DNA from: Bradyrhizobium commune
Lineage (GTDB): Bacteria; Pseudomonadota; Alphaproteobacteria; Rhizobiales; Xanthobacteraceae
DNA: 64,000 nt
Assembly (NCBI RefSeq): GCF_015624505.1
Contig: NZ_CP061379.1
Coordinates: forward strand, 2,108,001 to 2,172,000
Reading direction: 5' to 3'
Shown here: in pieces, positions 43,834 through 52,977 of the stretch
Numbering within the stretch: position 1 is the stretch's first letter
Layout of the letters: the number at the start of each line of letters is the position of its first letter
The notes under the pieces: model-generated
Seen by the model: the letters and a program-made list of their open reading frames with translations, nothing else
What the model was told of the DNA's origin: nothing
The model's database searches: none
Program-made: the position numbers and the translations under genes

Positions 43834-44775
43834 GTGGCGCGACGGATCGCGATCGTGCCGGCGATGGGCGTTGCCGGCGAGACGGTCCCGCAGGCCGCGG
43901 TCCGCGGCCCGAGCTGGGACGGCCGCTTCACCGTCCTGATTCTGTTCCTGCCGCCGGCGCTGCTGTTGTTCACGTTGTTCGTCGTGCTGCCGATCGGCGA
44001 GGCCGCCTGGTACTCGGGCTTCAACTGGAATGGGTTCGGCAAGCCGACCCACTGGATCGGCTTCGACAATTACCGCTTCGTGCTGGAGACGCGTGCCTTC
44101 TGGCTCGCGCTGCGCAACAACGGGCTGATCATCGCGGTCTCGCTCGCGATCCAGCTGCCGCTGGCGCTCACGCTGGCCTTGATGCTTGCCGAACGCTTTC
44201 GTGGAGCGGTGGCGCTGCGCATGCTGTTCTTCATGCCCTACATCCTGGCCGAGATCGCGACCGGGTTGATCTTCAGCTTCGTCTATGACGGCGACTACGG
44301 CCTCGTCGCCTCGGTCTGGCGTACCTTCGGCGCCGAGCCGCCACATCTCTTGGCCTCGACCGATACGGCGATGCTGGCGGTGCTGATCGTGATCGTCTGG
44401 AAGTATTTTGGCTTCCACATGATGCTGTTCATCGCGGCGCTCCAGGGCCTCGACAAGAGCCTGGTCGAGGCGGCGCGAATCGACGGCGCAACGCGCTCGC
44501 AAGCGCTGCGCCACGTCGTCATCCCCTTGCTCTATCCGACGATCCGGCTCTCCGTGTTCTTCGCCATCGTCGGCTCGCTGCAGCTGTTCGACCTCGTCAT
44601 GCCGCTGACGCGCGGGGGGCCTGCGGATTCCTCCAACACGATGGTGAGCTTCCTCTACAACAACGGCATCTCGCGCATGCGGGTCGGCTATGGCAGCGCC
44701 ATCGGTGTCATTCTGTTCGCGATCTGCGTGACGTTTGCCTTCACGTACAAGCGATGGTTCATGCGCGATGAGTAG
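43834..44775 (+). CDS. Sugar ABC transporter permease (MalF/UgpA type)
   Basis: The product of about 313 residues has six transmembrane segments and the EAA loop EAARIDGATRSQALRHVVIP that docks the ATPase. The start is probably GTG at 43834, three bases after the binding-protein stop; TTG at 43828 and ATG at 43864 are alternatives. It forms the heterodimeric channel with the next gene product. The neighbouring window has no ATP-binding subunit, so it must borrow one encoded elsewhere. Confidence 0.88.
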   Translation: MARRIAIVPAMGVAGETVPQAAVRGPSWDGRFTVLILFLPPALLLFTLFVVLPIGEAAWYSGFNWNGFGKPTHWIGFDNYRFVLETRAFWLALRNNGLIIAVSLAIQLPLALTLALMLAERFRGAVALRMLFFMPYILAEIATGLIFSFVYDGDYGLVASVWRTFGAEPPHLLASTDTAMLAVLIVIVWKYFGFHMMLFIAALQGLDKSLVEAARIDGATRSQALRHVVIPLLYPTIRLSVFFAIVGSLQLFDLVMPLTRGGPADSSNTMVSFLYNNGISRMRVGYGSAIGVILFAICVTFAFTYKRWFMRDE

Positions 44776-45616
44776 CACCGAGACCGCCCGTGCGCCATTC
44801 GATCCCGCCGTGCTGTTCAAGACGGCGTTCCTCGCGCTCGTTGCCATCTTCGTGCTGGTGCCGCTGCTTGCGACCTTGCTCGGCGGCTTCAAATCGCTCG
44901 GCGAATTGCGGGTGAATCCGTTCGGCTGGCCCACGCACTGGGAATGGCAGAATTACGCCGACATCCTGTTCTCCGCGCGGTACTGGCAGCTCCTGCGCAA
45001 CTCGCTGATCATTTCGACGCTCACGGTGACATTGACCCTGATCACAGCCTCGATGGCGGCGTTCACCTTTGCCCATGTCAGGTTCTACGGCTCATCGATG
45101 TTGCTGAGTTATTTGACGCTCGGCCTGCTGTTTCCGGCGGCGACCGCGGTGCTGCCGCTGTTCATCAAGGTGCGCGATCTCGGGCTGCTGGACACCTATT
45201 TCGGCGTTGCGCTGCCGCAAGTGGCCTTCAGCCTCGCGATGAGCGTGCTGCTGCTAAGGCGCTTCTTCAAGGACATTCCCTACGAACTGCTTGAGGCCGC
45301 GCTGGTCGATGGTTGCAGCTATGTCAAGTTCTTCCGCTACGTGACGCTGCCGTTGTCGCGGCCCATTCTCGCGACCGTCGGTACCATCACCTTCGTCAAC
45401 AGCTGGAACGCCTATCTGTTGCCGCTGGTGATGCTCAACACCGATGCGCTCTATCCCTGGCCGCTCGGGATCATGGTTTACCAGGGCGAGTATTCGTCCG
45501 AATGGCACCTGATCCTGGCCTTCATCACGCTGACCATCCTGCCCACGATCATTCTCTTCCTGCTGGCGCAGAAGCACATCGTCGCCGGTCTCACCGCAGG
45601 CGCGGTCAAGGGATGA
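44768..45616 (+). CDS. Sugar ABC transporter permease (MalG/UgpE type)
   Basis: The product of about 282 residues has six transmembrane segments and the EAA loop EAALVDGCSYVKFFRYVTLP. The ATG at 44768 overlaps the end of the previous permease gene by 8 bases, so the two are co-translated. The N-terminal helix FLALVAIFVLVPLLATLLGG follows a short cytoplasmic leader. It pairs with the upstream permease. Confidence 0.89.
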   Translation: MSSTETARAPFDPAVLFKTAFLALVAIFVLVPLLATLLGGFKSLGELRVNPFGWPTHWEWQNYADILFSARYWQLLRNSLIISTLTVTLTLITASMAAFTFAHVRFYGSSMLLSYLTLGLLFPAATAVLPLFIKVRDLGLLDTYFGVALPQVAFSLAMSVLLLRRFFKDIPYELLEAALVDGCSYVKFFRYVTLPLSRPILATVGTITFVNSWNAYLLPLVMLNTDALYPWPLGIMVYQGEYSSEWHLILAFITLTILPTIILFLLAQKHIVAGLTAGAVKG

Positions 45617-45638
45617 ACGGTACCTCACGGAGATCACA

Positions 45639-46736
45639 ATGAGAAAAGTCGGCATCGGAATCATCGGCTGCGGCAATATCAGCACGGCCTATCTGAAAGC
45701 GGCGCAGCGCTTCCCGGTCCTGGATATCAAGGCGCTGGCCGACATGCGGAGCGATGCTGCGAAGCGTCAGGGCGCCGCCTTCGGGCTTCCGGCGATGCGG
45801 GTCGACCAATTGCTCAAGCGCGATGACGTCGAGATCGTCATCAATCTCACGGTGCCGCTCGCCCACACCGACGTCAGCCTCGCGGTGCTGAATGCCGGGA
45901 AGCACGTTCACTCCGAGAAGCCGCTCGGGATCGACGTCGCGGAAGCCCGCAAGGTGATGGATCTCGCTGCGCAGAAGGGCCTGCGCGTCGGCTGTGCGCC
46001 CGACACGTTCCTCGGCGGTGGACACCAGACCGCACGCAAGCTGATCGACGACGGCGCCATCGGCACGCCGGTGGCGGGCAGCGCCTTCTTCGGCTGCCCC
46101 GGCCACGAGCGCTGGCATCCGGCACCGGGCTTCTACTATTTGCGCGGCGGCGGCCCGATGCTGGACATGGGCCCGTATTACATCACGGACCTCGTGCAGC
46201 TGCTCGGCCCGGTCGCGAGCGTGATGGGCTCGACCGCGCGACCGAAATCCGAACGTATCGTCACCAGCCAGCCGATGAACGGCGCGCTGATCCCGGTCGA
46301 GGTTTCGACCCATGTCGCGGGCACGCTCGAATTCGAGAGCGGCGCGGTCGTCTCGATCGCGATGAGCTTCGACGTGCCGAAGCACCGGCACGCGCCGATC
46401 GAGATCTATGGCGACACCGGCAGCATGCTGGTGCCGGACCCGAACCGCTTTGGCGGCGAGGTGCAGGTGGCGAAGACAGGTGGCGAGTGGCAGACGGTGC
46501 CGCTAACCCATGGTCATGTCGAAGGCGAATTCCGTTCCATCGGCGTCGCCGACATGGCCTCGGCGGTCCTGAACAACCGGCCGCACCGCGCCTCGGGGGC
46601 GCTCGCCTTCCATGTGCTGGAGGTGATGGAGGCGTTCCAGACCTCTGCCGACGAAGGCCGGCGCGTCAAGATCGAGAATCGCGTCGAGCGGCCGGCGATG
46701 CTGCCGGCCGGACGTGAAACCGGACAGATCGACTGA
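45639..46736 (+). CDS. Gfo/Idh/MocA-family oxidoreductase
   Basis: The 365-residue protein has a Rossmann start GIIGCGNISTAYLKA and the conserved EKPLGIDVAEARKVMDLA (catalytic Lys of the EKP motif). A C-terminal alpha/beta domain follows. It would oxidise or reduce a sugar or inositol with NAD(P). In thu-type loci the equivalent ThuB acts together with ThuA on disaccharides after oxidation to a 3-keto form. It begins 22 bases after the permease gene and is followed by the ThuA-like gene, matching that pairing. Confidence 0.88.
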   Translation: MRKVGIGIIGCGNISTAYLKAAQRFPVLDIKALADMRSDAAKRQGAAFGLPAMRVDQLLKRDDVEIVINLTVPLAHTDVSLAVLNAGKHVHSEKPLGIDVAEARKVMDLAAQKGLRVGCAPDTFLGGGHQTARKLIDDGAIGTPVAGSAFFGCPGHERWHPAPGFYYLRGGGPMLDMGPYYITDLVQLLGPVASVMGSTARPKSERIVTSQPMNGALIPVEVSTHVAGTLEFESGAVVSIAMSFDVPKHRHAPIEIYGDTGSMLVPDPNRFGGEVQVAKTGGEWQTVPLTHGHVEGEFRSIGVADMASAVLNNRPHRASGALAFHVLEVMEAFQTSADEGRRVKIENRVERPAMLPAGRETGQID

Positions 46737-46746
46737 GGACAGAAAC

Positions 46747-47391
46747 ATGCGCAAGGCAATGATAGTTTGGGGCGGTTGGCCGGGACATGATCCCGATCTC
46801 TGTGCCTCGATGATCCGCGGCTGGCTCAAGGCGGAAGGCTTCGAGGTGCGGGTCGAGACCACGACGGCGGCGTTCGCCGATCCCGCGATCCACGATCTGT
46901 CGCTGATCATCCCGATCTATACCATGTCGAAGATCGAGAAGGCGGAGGCGCTCAATCTCTGTGCGGCGGTGCGTGGCGGCGTCGGGCTCGCCGGCCATCA
47001 TGGCGGCATGTGCGATGCGTTCCGCGAGTCCGTCGATTACCAGTTCTTGTGCGGCGGGCAGTGGGTCGCGCATCCCGGCAACATCATCGATTACAAGGTC
47101 GACTTGACGAAGCCGGATGACCCTATCATGAAGGGTCTGAAGAGTTTCGAGCACCGTTCCGAGCAATACTACATGCATGTCGACCCCGCCAACGAGGTGT
47201 TGGCGACAACGACCTTCAGTGGCGAGCACGCACCCTGGATCGAGGGTGTGGTCATGCCCGTCGTATGGAAGAAGCGCTACGGTGCGGGCAGGGTGTTCTA
47301 TTCCTCGCTCGGCCACCGGGCCTACGAGCTCGACGTACCGGAGATCCGAACGTTGATGACCCGCGGCATGCTGTGGGCAGCGCGCGAATGA
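46747..47391 (+). CDS. ThuA-domain protein (trehalose-utilisation type)
   Basis: The 214-residue product has the class-I glutamine-amidotransferase-like fold of ThuA: IVWGGWPGHDPDLC at the start, GGVGLAGHHGGMCDAFRES in the middle and VMPVVWKKRYGAGRVFYSSLGH near the end. The usual amidotransferase Cys nucleophile is not obvious. ThuA/ThuB pairs convert 3-keto-disaccharides or modify their products in rhizobia. GAGGACAG precedes the ATG at 46747. The LacI gene start overlaps its stop (ATGA). Confidence 0.87.
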   Translation: MRKAMIVWGGWPGHDPDLCASMIRGWLKAEGFEVRVETTTAAFADPAIHDLSLIIPIYTMSKIEKAEALNLCAAVRGGVGLAGHHGGMCDAFRESVDYQFLCGGQWVAHPGNIIDYKVDLTKPDDPIMKGLKSFEHRSEQYYMHVDPANEVLATTTFSGEHAPWIEGVVMPVVWKKRYGAGRVFYSSLGHRAYELDVPEIRTLMTRGMLWAARE

Positions 47392-48437
47392 CGGTTGGCG
47401 CGATGCAGCCGGCCGTTCGCGCCACGCTCGAGGACGTCGCGCGAGCGGCGGGCGTTTCGCTCGCCACCGTCGATCGTGTCGTCAACCGGCGCGAGGGCGT
47501 GCGGGCCAAGACCGTCGCGCGTGTCGAGGCCGCCGTCGCCAAGCTCGGCTACCGCGCAGACGTGGCGGCCGCCCGGCTCGCGCGCGGGCAGAGCTTTCGC
47601 TTCGCCTTCGTGCTGCCGAGCGGCAGCAACAGCTTCATGACTAGCCTGACCGAACAGGTCCAGCGCACCGCGGAGTGGCTCGCCGGACAGCGCGGCTTCA
47701 TCGATATCCTCCATGTCGACGTATTCGATCCGGATGTGCTCGCCGGCGCGCTGGAGAATTTGTCGCCGGCCTATCACGGCGTTGCCGTCATCGCGCTCGA
47801 CCATCCAAGGGTGCGCGCCGCGATCGACGAGCTCGCCGCGCGCGGGGTCGCCGTGGTGACCCTTGTGTCGGACGCGCCGAGTTCGCGCCGCCTGCATTAT
47901 GTCGGTATCGACAACCCGGCCGCAGGGCGGACTGCGGCAACGCTGATGGGACGTTTCCTCGCGGGCCGCGAGGGGACGGTTGCCGTGATCGCGGGATCGT
48001 TGTCGCTGCGCGATCACACCGAGCGGCAGTTCGGCTTCCACCAGATCCTATCCAGCGAGTATCCGAGCCTGCTCACGCTACCGGTCATCGAAGGCCGCGA
48101 CGACAGCGCGCGCACGCGGGAGCTCACTGTCGCGCTGCTCGCGCGCCATGCCGATCTCCGCGGCATATACTGCTGCGGCGCCGGAAACCGCGGCATCGCC
48201 GATGCGCTCGAGGCCTCCGGTCGCGCGCGCGATGTGGTCTGGATCACTCATGAGCTCACTCAGTACACGCGGCGTTTCCTGGTTCGCGGCACGCTCGACG
48301 CCATCATCAACCAGGATCCCGGTCACGAGGCCCGGTCTGCGGCGCGTGTCCTGCTCGCGCATTGTTCGGGCGAGCCGATCAGCCCCGACCAGGAGCGCAT
48401 CCGCATCGACATTTTTCTGCGGGACAATCTGCCGTGA
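47388..48437 (+). CDS. LacI-family transcriptional regulator
   Basis: The 349-residue product has an N-terminal LacI helix-turn-helix (LEDVARAAGVSLATVDRVVN), a hinge region and a periplasmic-binding-protein-like effector domain (RFAFVLPSGSNSFM, GRFLAGREGTVAVIAGSLSL). It resembles the group that senses sugars imported by the same operon. Its ATG overlaps the ThuA stop (ATGA), so it is the last gene of the transporter operon and probably autoregulates. The inverted repeat at 42482-42516 is one candidate site. Confidence 0.9.
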   Translation: MTVGAMQPAVRATLEDVARAAGVSLATVDRVVNRREGVRAKTVARVEAAVAKLGYRADVAAARLARGQSFRFAFVLPSGSNSFMTSLTEQVQRTAEWLAGQRGFIDILHVDVFDPDVLAGALENLSPAYHGVAVIALDHPRVRAAIDELAARGVAVVTLVSDAPSSRRLHYVGIDNPAAGRTAATLMGRFLAGREGTVAVIAGSLSLRDHTERQFGFHQILSSEYPSLLTLPVIEGRDDSARTRELTVALLARHADLRGIYCCGAGNRGIADALEASGRARDVVWITHELTQYTRRFLVRGTLDAIINQDPGHEARSAARVLLAHCSGEPISPDQERIRIDIFLRDNLP

Positions 48438-48533
48438 CTTCAAATGAGTGCCTGGAGGCCCACTGAGAGGCATCGAGCGCTGCCGAACTGCCACCTTGGC
48501 GAGCCGATCAGGCCGCCTGCCTCCGCGCGCCGT

Positions 48534-48547
48534 TTGATCTGGATCAA
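48534..48547. promoter_or_regulatory. FixK/FNR box upstream of the AI-2E transporter gene
   Basis: TTGATCTGGATCAA fits TTGAT-N4-ATCAA exactly. Its centre is about 71 bases before the TTG start at 48612. A site at -41.5 would place the transcript start near 48582, leaving a 30-base leader. Confidence 0.8.
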
Positions 48548-48611
48548 GATCGCCGCGCGACCGGAGCCGCTACGCTGATCCCGTGTCGCTGCTCCAGCAA
48601 GAGGCGCCGCC

Positions 48612-49694
48612 TTGAACACCCTTCGCCAGCTTGTCTCCGCGGAGAAAGTGATCCAGCTCGTGATCCGGCTCGGATTGCTGGCGCTGCTGATCGTGTGGAC
48701 GTTCCTGATCATCCGCCCCTTCGTGCCGATCCTGACCTGGAGCGGGGTGCTGGCGGTGGCGTTCTATCCGGTCTTCGGCTGGCTCGCCAAACGTCTCGGC
48801 GGCCGCCCGCGGATGGCTGCGACCATCCTCACCTTGATCATGCTCGGCATCGTCATCGGTCCGGCGGCATGGCTCGGCTTGAGCGCCGTCGAAGGCATCA
48901 GGGACCTCGCAAGCCAGATCGGCACCGGCGATCTCGTGCTTCAGGCCGCCCCCGAGCAGATCAGGAGCTGGCCCCTGATCGGGCCGCAGCTCTACGATCT
49001 CTGGAATCTGGCCTACACCAACATTCGCGCCGTGTTGCGCGAGGTGACGCCCTATCTGAAGCCGCTCGCCGGCGTCATGCTCTCGTTCGCCGGCAGTGCC
49101 GGGGTCGGCACGCTCCAGTTTCTGCTGTCGGTCCTGGTTGCCGGATTCCTGTTTCCCCACGGGCCGCAGCTCACGGCCGCGGTCCGCGGCTTCCTGTTCC
49201 GCATCGTGCCGGAGCAGAGCGAGCATTTTCTCGCGCTTGCGGGTGCGACGATCCGGGCGGTGTCGCAGGGCGTGATCGGTGTTGCCATCATCCAGGCGCT
49301 ACTCGCCGGCATCGGCTTCAAGCTTGCCGCCATTCCGAGCGCGGGCCTGCTCGCAATCATCGTGCTGTTGCTGTCGATCGTGCAGATCGGCCCCGCCATC
49401 GTCCTTGTCCCGGTCGTGATCTGGATCTGGATGGACAAGGACGTCACCACCGCGCTGCTCCTGACGGTCTTCCTCGTCATCGTCGGCCTCCTCGACAACA
49501 TCCTCAAGCCCCTCGTGATGGGGCGCGGCCTCACCACGCCAACGCTGGTCATCCTGATCGGCGTGATTGGCGGCACGCTGGCGCACGGCATCATCGGCCT
49601 CTTCATCGGGCCGATCATCCTGGCGGTTGCCTGGGAACTCGCGGCGGCCTGGATCCGAACCGACAGCGCCGCGAACGTTGTCGCCAACCGTTGA
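48612..49694 (+). CDS. AI-2E-family (PerM-like) transporter
   Basis: The 360-residue polytopic membrane protein has the family C-terminal signature (SIVQIGPAIVLVPVVIWIW, LDNILKPLVMGRGLTTPTLV, GIIGLFIGPIILAVAWEL). The family name comes from autoinducer-2 export; many members instead move ions or have unknown cargo. The start is TTG at 48612; no ATG near the N-terminus fits. It is preceded by a FixK box. A second box lies over its stop codon, so it and the next operon are separately induced under low oxygen (inference). Confidence 0.85.
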   Translation: MNTLRQLVSAEKVIQLVIRLGLLALLIVWTFLIIRPFVPILTWSGVLAVAFYPVFGWLAKRLGGRPRMAATILTLIMLGIVIGPAAWLGLSAVEGIRDLASQIGTGDLVLQAAPEQIRSWPLIGPQLYDLWNLAYTNIRAVLREVTPYLKPLAGVMLSFAGSAGVGTLQFLLSVLVAGFLFPHGPQLTAAVRGFLFRIVPEQSEHFLALAGATIRAVSQGVIGVAIIQALLAGIGFKLAAIPSAGLLAIIVLLLSIVQIGPAIVLVPVVIWIWMDKDVTTALLLTVFLVIVGLLDNILKPLVMGRGLTTPTLVILIGVIGGTLAHGIIGLFIGPIILAVAWELAAAWIRTDSAANVVANR

Positions 49695-49704
49695 CCTAAA
49701 TCAA
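49691..49704. promoter_or_regulatory. FixK/FNR box upstream of the DUF3141-pta-ackA-fabI operon
   Basis: TTGACCTAAATCAA matches the TTGA-N6-TCAA core and overlaps the AI-2E stop codon. Placing its centre at -41.5 puts transcription start near 49739, about 19 bases before the ATG at 49758. Confidence 0.75.
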
Positions 49705-49757
49705 CGTTGGCGATTGCAGCGTGCCTTGAATGGCCTCGCGCGACAGCGAGGTCGGAC

Positions 49758-51980
49758 ATGCCGATGGACAATGTGAAACTGCTCGACGGCCCCCTGTCGG
49801 GACTGGTGGCTTCCGCCGTCGAATACATGGTCGATGCCGGACAGCGCAGCGTGCTGTTTTTAGACATCATGCGTCAGCGCGGCGATCAATATCGCGAGCA
49901 TGTCGCCCAGACCGCGCCGCATGTGCTGCAATATGCCGCCGAATTGATCACCGACGGCCGCACGCTGGAGGAGCCGGTCAATTACGCGCTGGTGCGGATC
50001 ATTCCGCCGAAGGACGTCGAGATCGACATGGGCCGGCGGCCCTTCGTCGTGGTCGATCCGCGCGCCGGCCACGGTCCGGGCATCGGCGGCTTCAAGGCGG
50101 ACAGCGAAATCGGCGTTGCGATGAAGGCCGGACATCCCTGCTATTTCATCGGGTTCCTGCCGGAGCCGGTGCCGGGCCAGACCATCGAGCGGATCGCGCG
50201 GGCCGAAGCGAAATTCATCGAGACCGTCATCAGCCGCCATCCCGATGCCGACGGAAAGCCTTGTGTGATCGGCAATTGCCAGGCCGGCTGGGCCGTCATG
50301 ATCCTGGCCTCGCTGCGGCCGGAGCTGTTCGGGCCGCTGATCATCGCCGGCGCACCGCTTGCCTATTGGGCAGGCGTGCACGGCCAATATCCGATGCGCT
50401 ATTCGGGCGGCCTGTTGGGCGGAAGCTGGCTCACGGCGCTCACGAGTGACCTCGGCGCCGGCAAGTTCGACGGTGCCTGGCTGGTGCAGAACTTCGAGAA
50501 CCAGAATCCGTCGAACACGCTCTGGACCAAGCAATATAACGTCTATTCCAAGGTCGACACCGAGGCCGAGCGCTACCTCGATTTCGAGCGCTGGTGGGGC
50601 GGGCACGTCAATCTCAATGCCGAGGAGATCCAGTTCATCGTCGATGAGCTGTTCATCGGCAACAATCTCGCCGCCGGCCGGATCGAGATGTCCGACGGCC
50701 AGAAGGTCGATCTGCGCAACATCCGTTCGCCGATCCTGGTGTTCTGCTCCAAGGGCGACAACGTCACCCCGCCACAGCAGGCGCTGGACTGGATCCTCGA
50801 CTGCTATGCCGATGTCGACGAGATCAGGGCCTATGGCCAGACCATCGTCTACACCGTTCACGACAGCATCGGCCATCTCGGCATCTTCGTGTCCGGCGGG
50901 GTGGCCAGGAAGGAGCATGCGGAGTTCTCCAGCAATATCGACCTGATCGACGTGCTGCCGCCCGGGCTCTATGAAGCGACCTTCGAGGCTCGTGGTAACG
51001 AGACGCTCAATGCCGATCTCGCGGCAGGCCAGTGGGTGATGCGCTGCGAGGCGCGTACGCTCGACGATATCCGCGCCATCGGCGGCAATTCGCCCGAAGA
51101 CGAGCGGCGGTTTGCGGCAGCCAAGCGCGTCTCGGAGCTCAATCTCGCGGCCTATCAGAAATTCGTGCAGCCCTGGGTCAAAAGGATGGTGACGCCGCAG
51201 GTGGCGAACTGGGCGCGCAACATGCATCCGCTGCGACTTCAGTACGAAGCCTTCAGCAGCAAGAACCCCTTGATGTCCTCGGTCAGGTCGGCCGCCGATC
51301 GGGTCGAGGACAATCGCAGGCCGGTCTCGAAGGACAATCCGTTCCTGGCGTTCCAGGAGCAGATGTCGAAGCAGATCGTGCACGCGCTGGATAGCTGGCG
51401 CGACGCACAGGAGAGGCTGAGCGAGACGATCTTCCTGAATGTCTATGGCTCGCCGGTGCTTCAGGCCGCGGTCGGCATCGATCCGAGCTCCGCGCCGTCG
51501 CGCCGCCGCGAGATGTCGGCGGAGCACCGCGCCATGCTCGACAGGCGGGTCGCGGAGTTGAAGTCGAAGATCGACGAGGGCGGTCTGCGCGAAGCGGCTA
51601 TTCGCGCGCTGCTCTATGTCGGCTCGGCGCGCGGCATGGTGGACGAACGGAGCATCGAGGCGCTGCGGCAGATCCGGCGCGATCATCCCGGTGAGCGGCT
51701 GACGCTCGCCGAATTCAAGATGCTGGTGCGCGAGCAGTTCTTCATGCTGCTGCTGGACCGGGAGGCGGCGCTTGCCACCATTCCGACCATGCTGCCGAAC
51801 GATCTCAATCAGAAGCGCGCGGCGTTCGCGGCCATGCGCGAGGTGCTGTCGGCGAGCGAGGACATCAGCGGCGAGCGCGCCAACCGCCTGAAGCGCGTCG
51901 CCGAACTGTTCGGTCTGGACGGGGAAGGAGAGTGGACGTCGAATGTCGCCCCTTTCGACCCGCAGGCAAGGGCGTCGTAA
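49758..51980 (+). CDS. DUF3141 PHA-synthase-like alpha/beta hydrolase
   Basis: The 740-residue protein has an N-terminal alpha/beta hydrolase core related to PhaC: FVVVDPRAGHGPGIGGFKAD, the nucleophile elbow GNCQAG with Cys174 as in polyester synthases, PILVFCSKGDNVTPP for the acid and HDSIGHLG for the histidine. The long C-terminal helical region of about 300 residues is specific to DUF3141 proteins. Polymerase or thioesterase activity on hydroxyacyl-CoA is plausible but unproven. The ATG at 49758 is preferred to 49707, which overlaps the FixK-driven leader. It heads the pta-ackA-fabI operon. Confidence 0.85.
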   Translation: MPMDNVKLLDGPLSGLVASAVEYMVDAGQRSVLFLDIMRQRGDQYREHVAQTAPHVLQYAAELITDGRTLEEPVNYALVRIIPPKDVEIDMGRRPFVVVDPRAGHGPGIGGFKADSEIGVAMKAGHPCYFIGFLPEPVPGQTIERIARAEAKFIETVISRHPDADGKPCVIGNCQAGWAVMILASLRPELFGPLIIAGAPLAYWAGVHGQYPMRYSGGLLGGSWLTALTSDLGAGKFDGAWLVQNFENQNPSNTLWTKQYNVYSKVDTEAERYLDFERWWGGHVNLNAEEIQFIVDELFIGNNLAAGRIEMSDGQKVDLRNIRSPILVFCSKGDNVTPPQQALDWILDCYADVDEIRAYGQTIVYTVHDSIGHLGIFVSGGVARKEHAEFSSNIDLIDVLPPGLYEATFEARGNETLNADLAAGQWVMRCEARTLDDIRAIGGNSPEDERRFAAAKRVSELNLAAYQKFVQPWVKRMVTPQVANWARNMHPLRLQYEAFSSKNPLMSSVRSAADRVEDNRRPVSKDNPFLAFQEQMSKQIVHALDSWRDAQERLSETIFLNVYGSPVLQAAVGIDPSSAPSRRREMSAEHRAMLDRRVAELKSKIDEGGLREAAIRALLYVGSARGMVDERSIEALRQIRRDHPGERLTLAEFKMLVREQFFMLLLDREAALATIPTMLPNDLNQKRAAFAAMREVLSASEDISGERANRLKRVAELFGLDGEGEWTSNVAPFDPQARAS

Positions 51981-52009
51981 CGCGGATTGGCGGGAGCGGG
52001 AGCGACACG

Positions 52010-52972
52010 ATGTCGACTGAGGCGACGCAGGCGCATTCCGGCAGCAAATATGACCGCCTGATCGCGGCGGCCCGGGCTGCGCCGCCGACGCCGACCGTCG
52101 TTGTGCATCCCTGCGACGAGACTTCGCTGCGCGGCGCCGTCGATAGCGCGAGCGCCGGCATCATCCGGCCGATCCTGGTCGGACCCGAGAGCCGGATCAG
52201 GGACATTGCCGCGATGTTCGATCTCGACGTCTCCGGCTTCGAGATCGTCGATGCCGCGCATAGCGACGACGCCGCGGCCAAGGGCGTCGAGCTGATCCAT
52301 TCCGCCAGGGGCGAGCTCCTGATGAAGGGCAGCCTCCACACCGACGAGCTGATGCGGGCCGTCACGGCCAAGACCGGCGGGCTGCGCACCGATCGTCGCA
52401 TCAGCCATGTCTTCGTCATGGACGTGCCGGCCTATGCCGAGACCATTTTCGTCACGGATGCCGCGATCAACATCTTTCCGGATCTCGACGCCAAGCGCGA
52501 CATCATCCAGAACGCGATCGATCTCTACAACCAGGCCGGATTCGGCAAGGCGCCGCGGGTGGCGATCCTGTCGGCCGTCGAGACGGTGACGTCAAAAATT
52601 CCCTCCACGATCGAAGCGGCGGCGCTGTGCAAGATGGCCGACCGCGGCCAGATCACCGGCGGTGTGCTCGACGGACCGCTGGCCTTCGACAATGCCATCG
52701 ACCCCGAGGCGGCGCGGATCAAGGGCATCGCATCCGAGGTCGCGGGCCGCGCCCAGATCCTGATGGTTCCGGACCTCGAGTCCGGCAACATGCTCGCCAA
52801 GAACCTCGCTTATTTCGCCAAGGCCGATGGCGCGGGCATCGTGCTCGGCGCGCGGGTGCCGGTGGTGCTGACCTCGCGCGCGGATTCGCCGCGGGCGCGC
52901 ATGGCCTCCTGCGCGGTCGCCGCGCTCTACGCTCACGCCCGGCGCCAGAGCGCGCCGACAGTCGCGGCGTGA
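52010..52972 (+). CDS. pta: Phosphate acetyltransferase (short form)
   Basis: The 320-residue PTA_PTB-domain protein has [14 protein letters not shown] near the start and [17 protein letters not shown] in the middle. [20 protein letters not shown] and [21 protein letters not shown] form the CoA and phosphate site. It lacks the long N-terminal regulatory half of E. coli Pta, so it is the compact type. It converts acetyl-CoA (or a short acyl-CoA) plus phosphate to the acyl phosphate used by AckA. It starts 29 bases after the DUF3141 gene and is followed by ackA. Confidence 0.9.
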   Translation: MSTEATQAHSGSKYDRLIAAARAAPPTPTVVVHPCDETSLRGAVDSASAGIIRPILVGPESRIRDIAAMFDLDVSGFEIVDAAHSDDAAAKGVELIHSARGELLMKGSLHTDELMRAVTAKTGGLRTDRRISHVFVMDVPAYAETIFVTDAAINIFPDLDAKRDIIQNAIDLYNQAGFGKAPRVAILSAVETVTSKIPSTIEAAALCKMADRGQITGGVLDGPLAFDNAIDPEAARIKGIASEVAGRAQILMVPDLESGNMLAKNLAYFAKADGAGIVLGARVPVVLTSRADSPRARMASCAVAALYAHARRQSAPTVAA

Positions 52973-52977
52973 TCGCC

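Noticed and set aside
49860-51686. 608-codon minus-strand frame opposite DUF3141
   Set aside because: Composition is typical of antisense high-GC sequence, and the plus strand has a clear alpha/beta hydrolase with conserved motifs.
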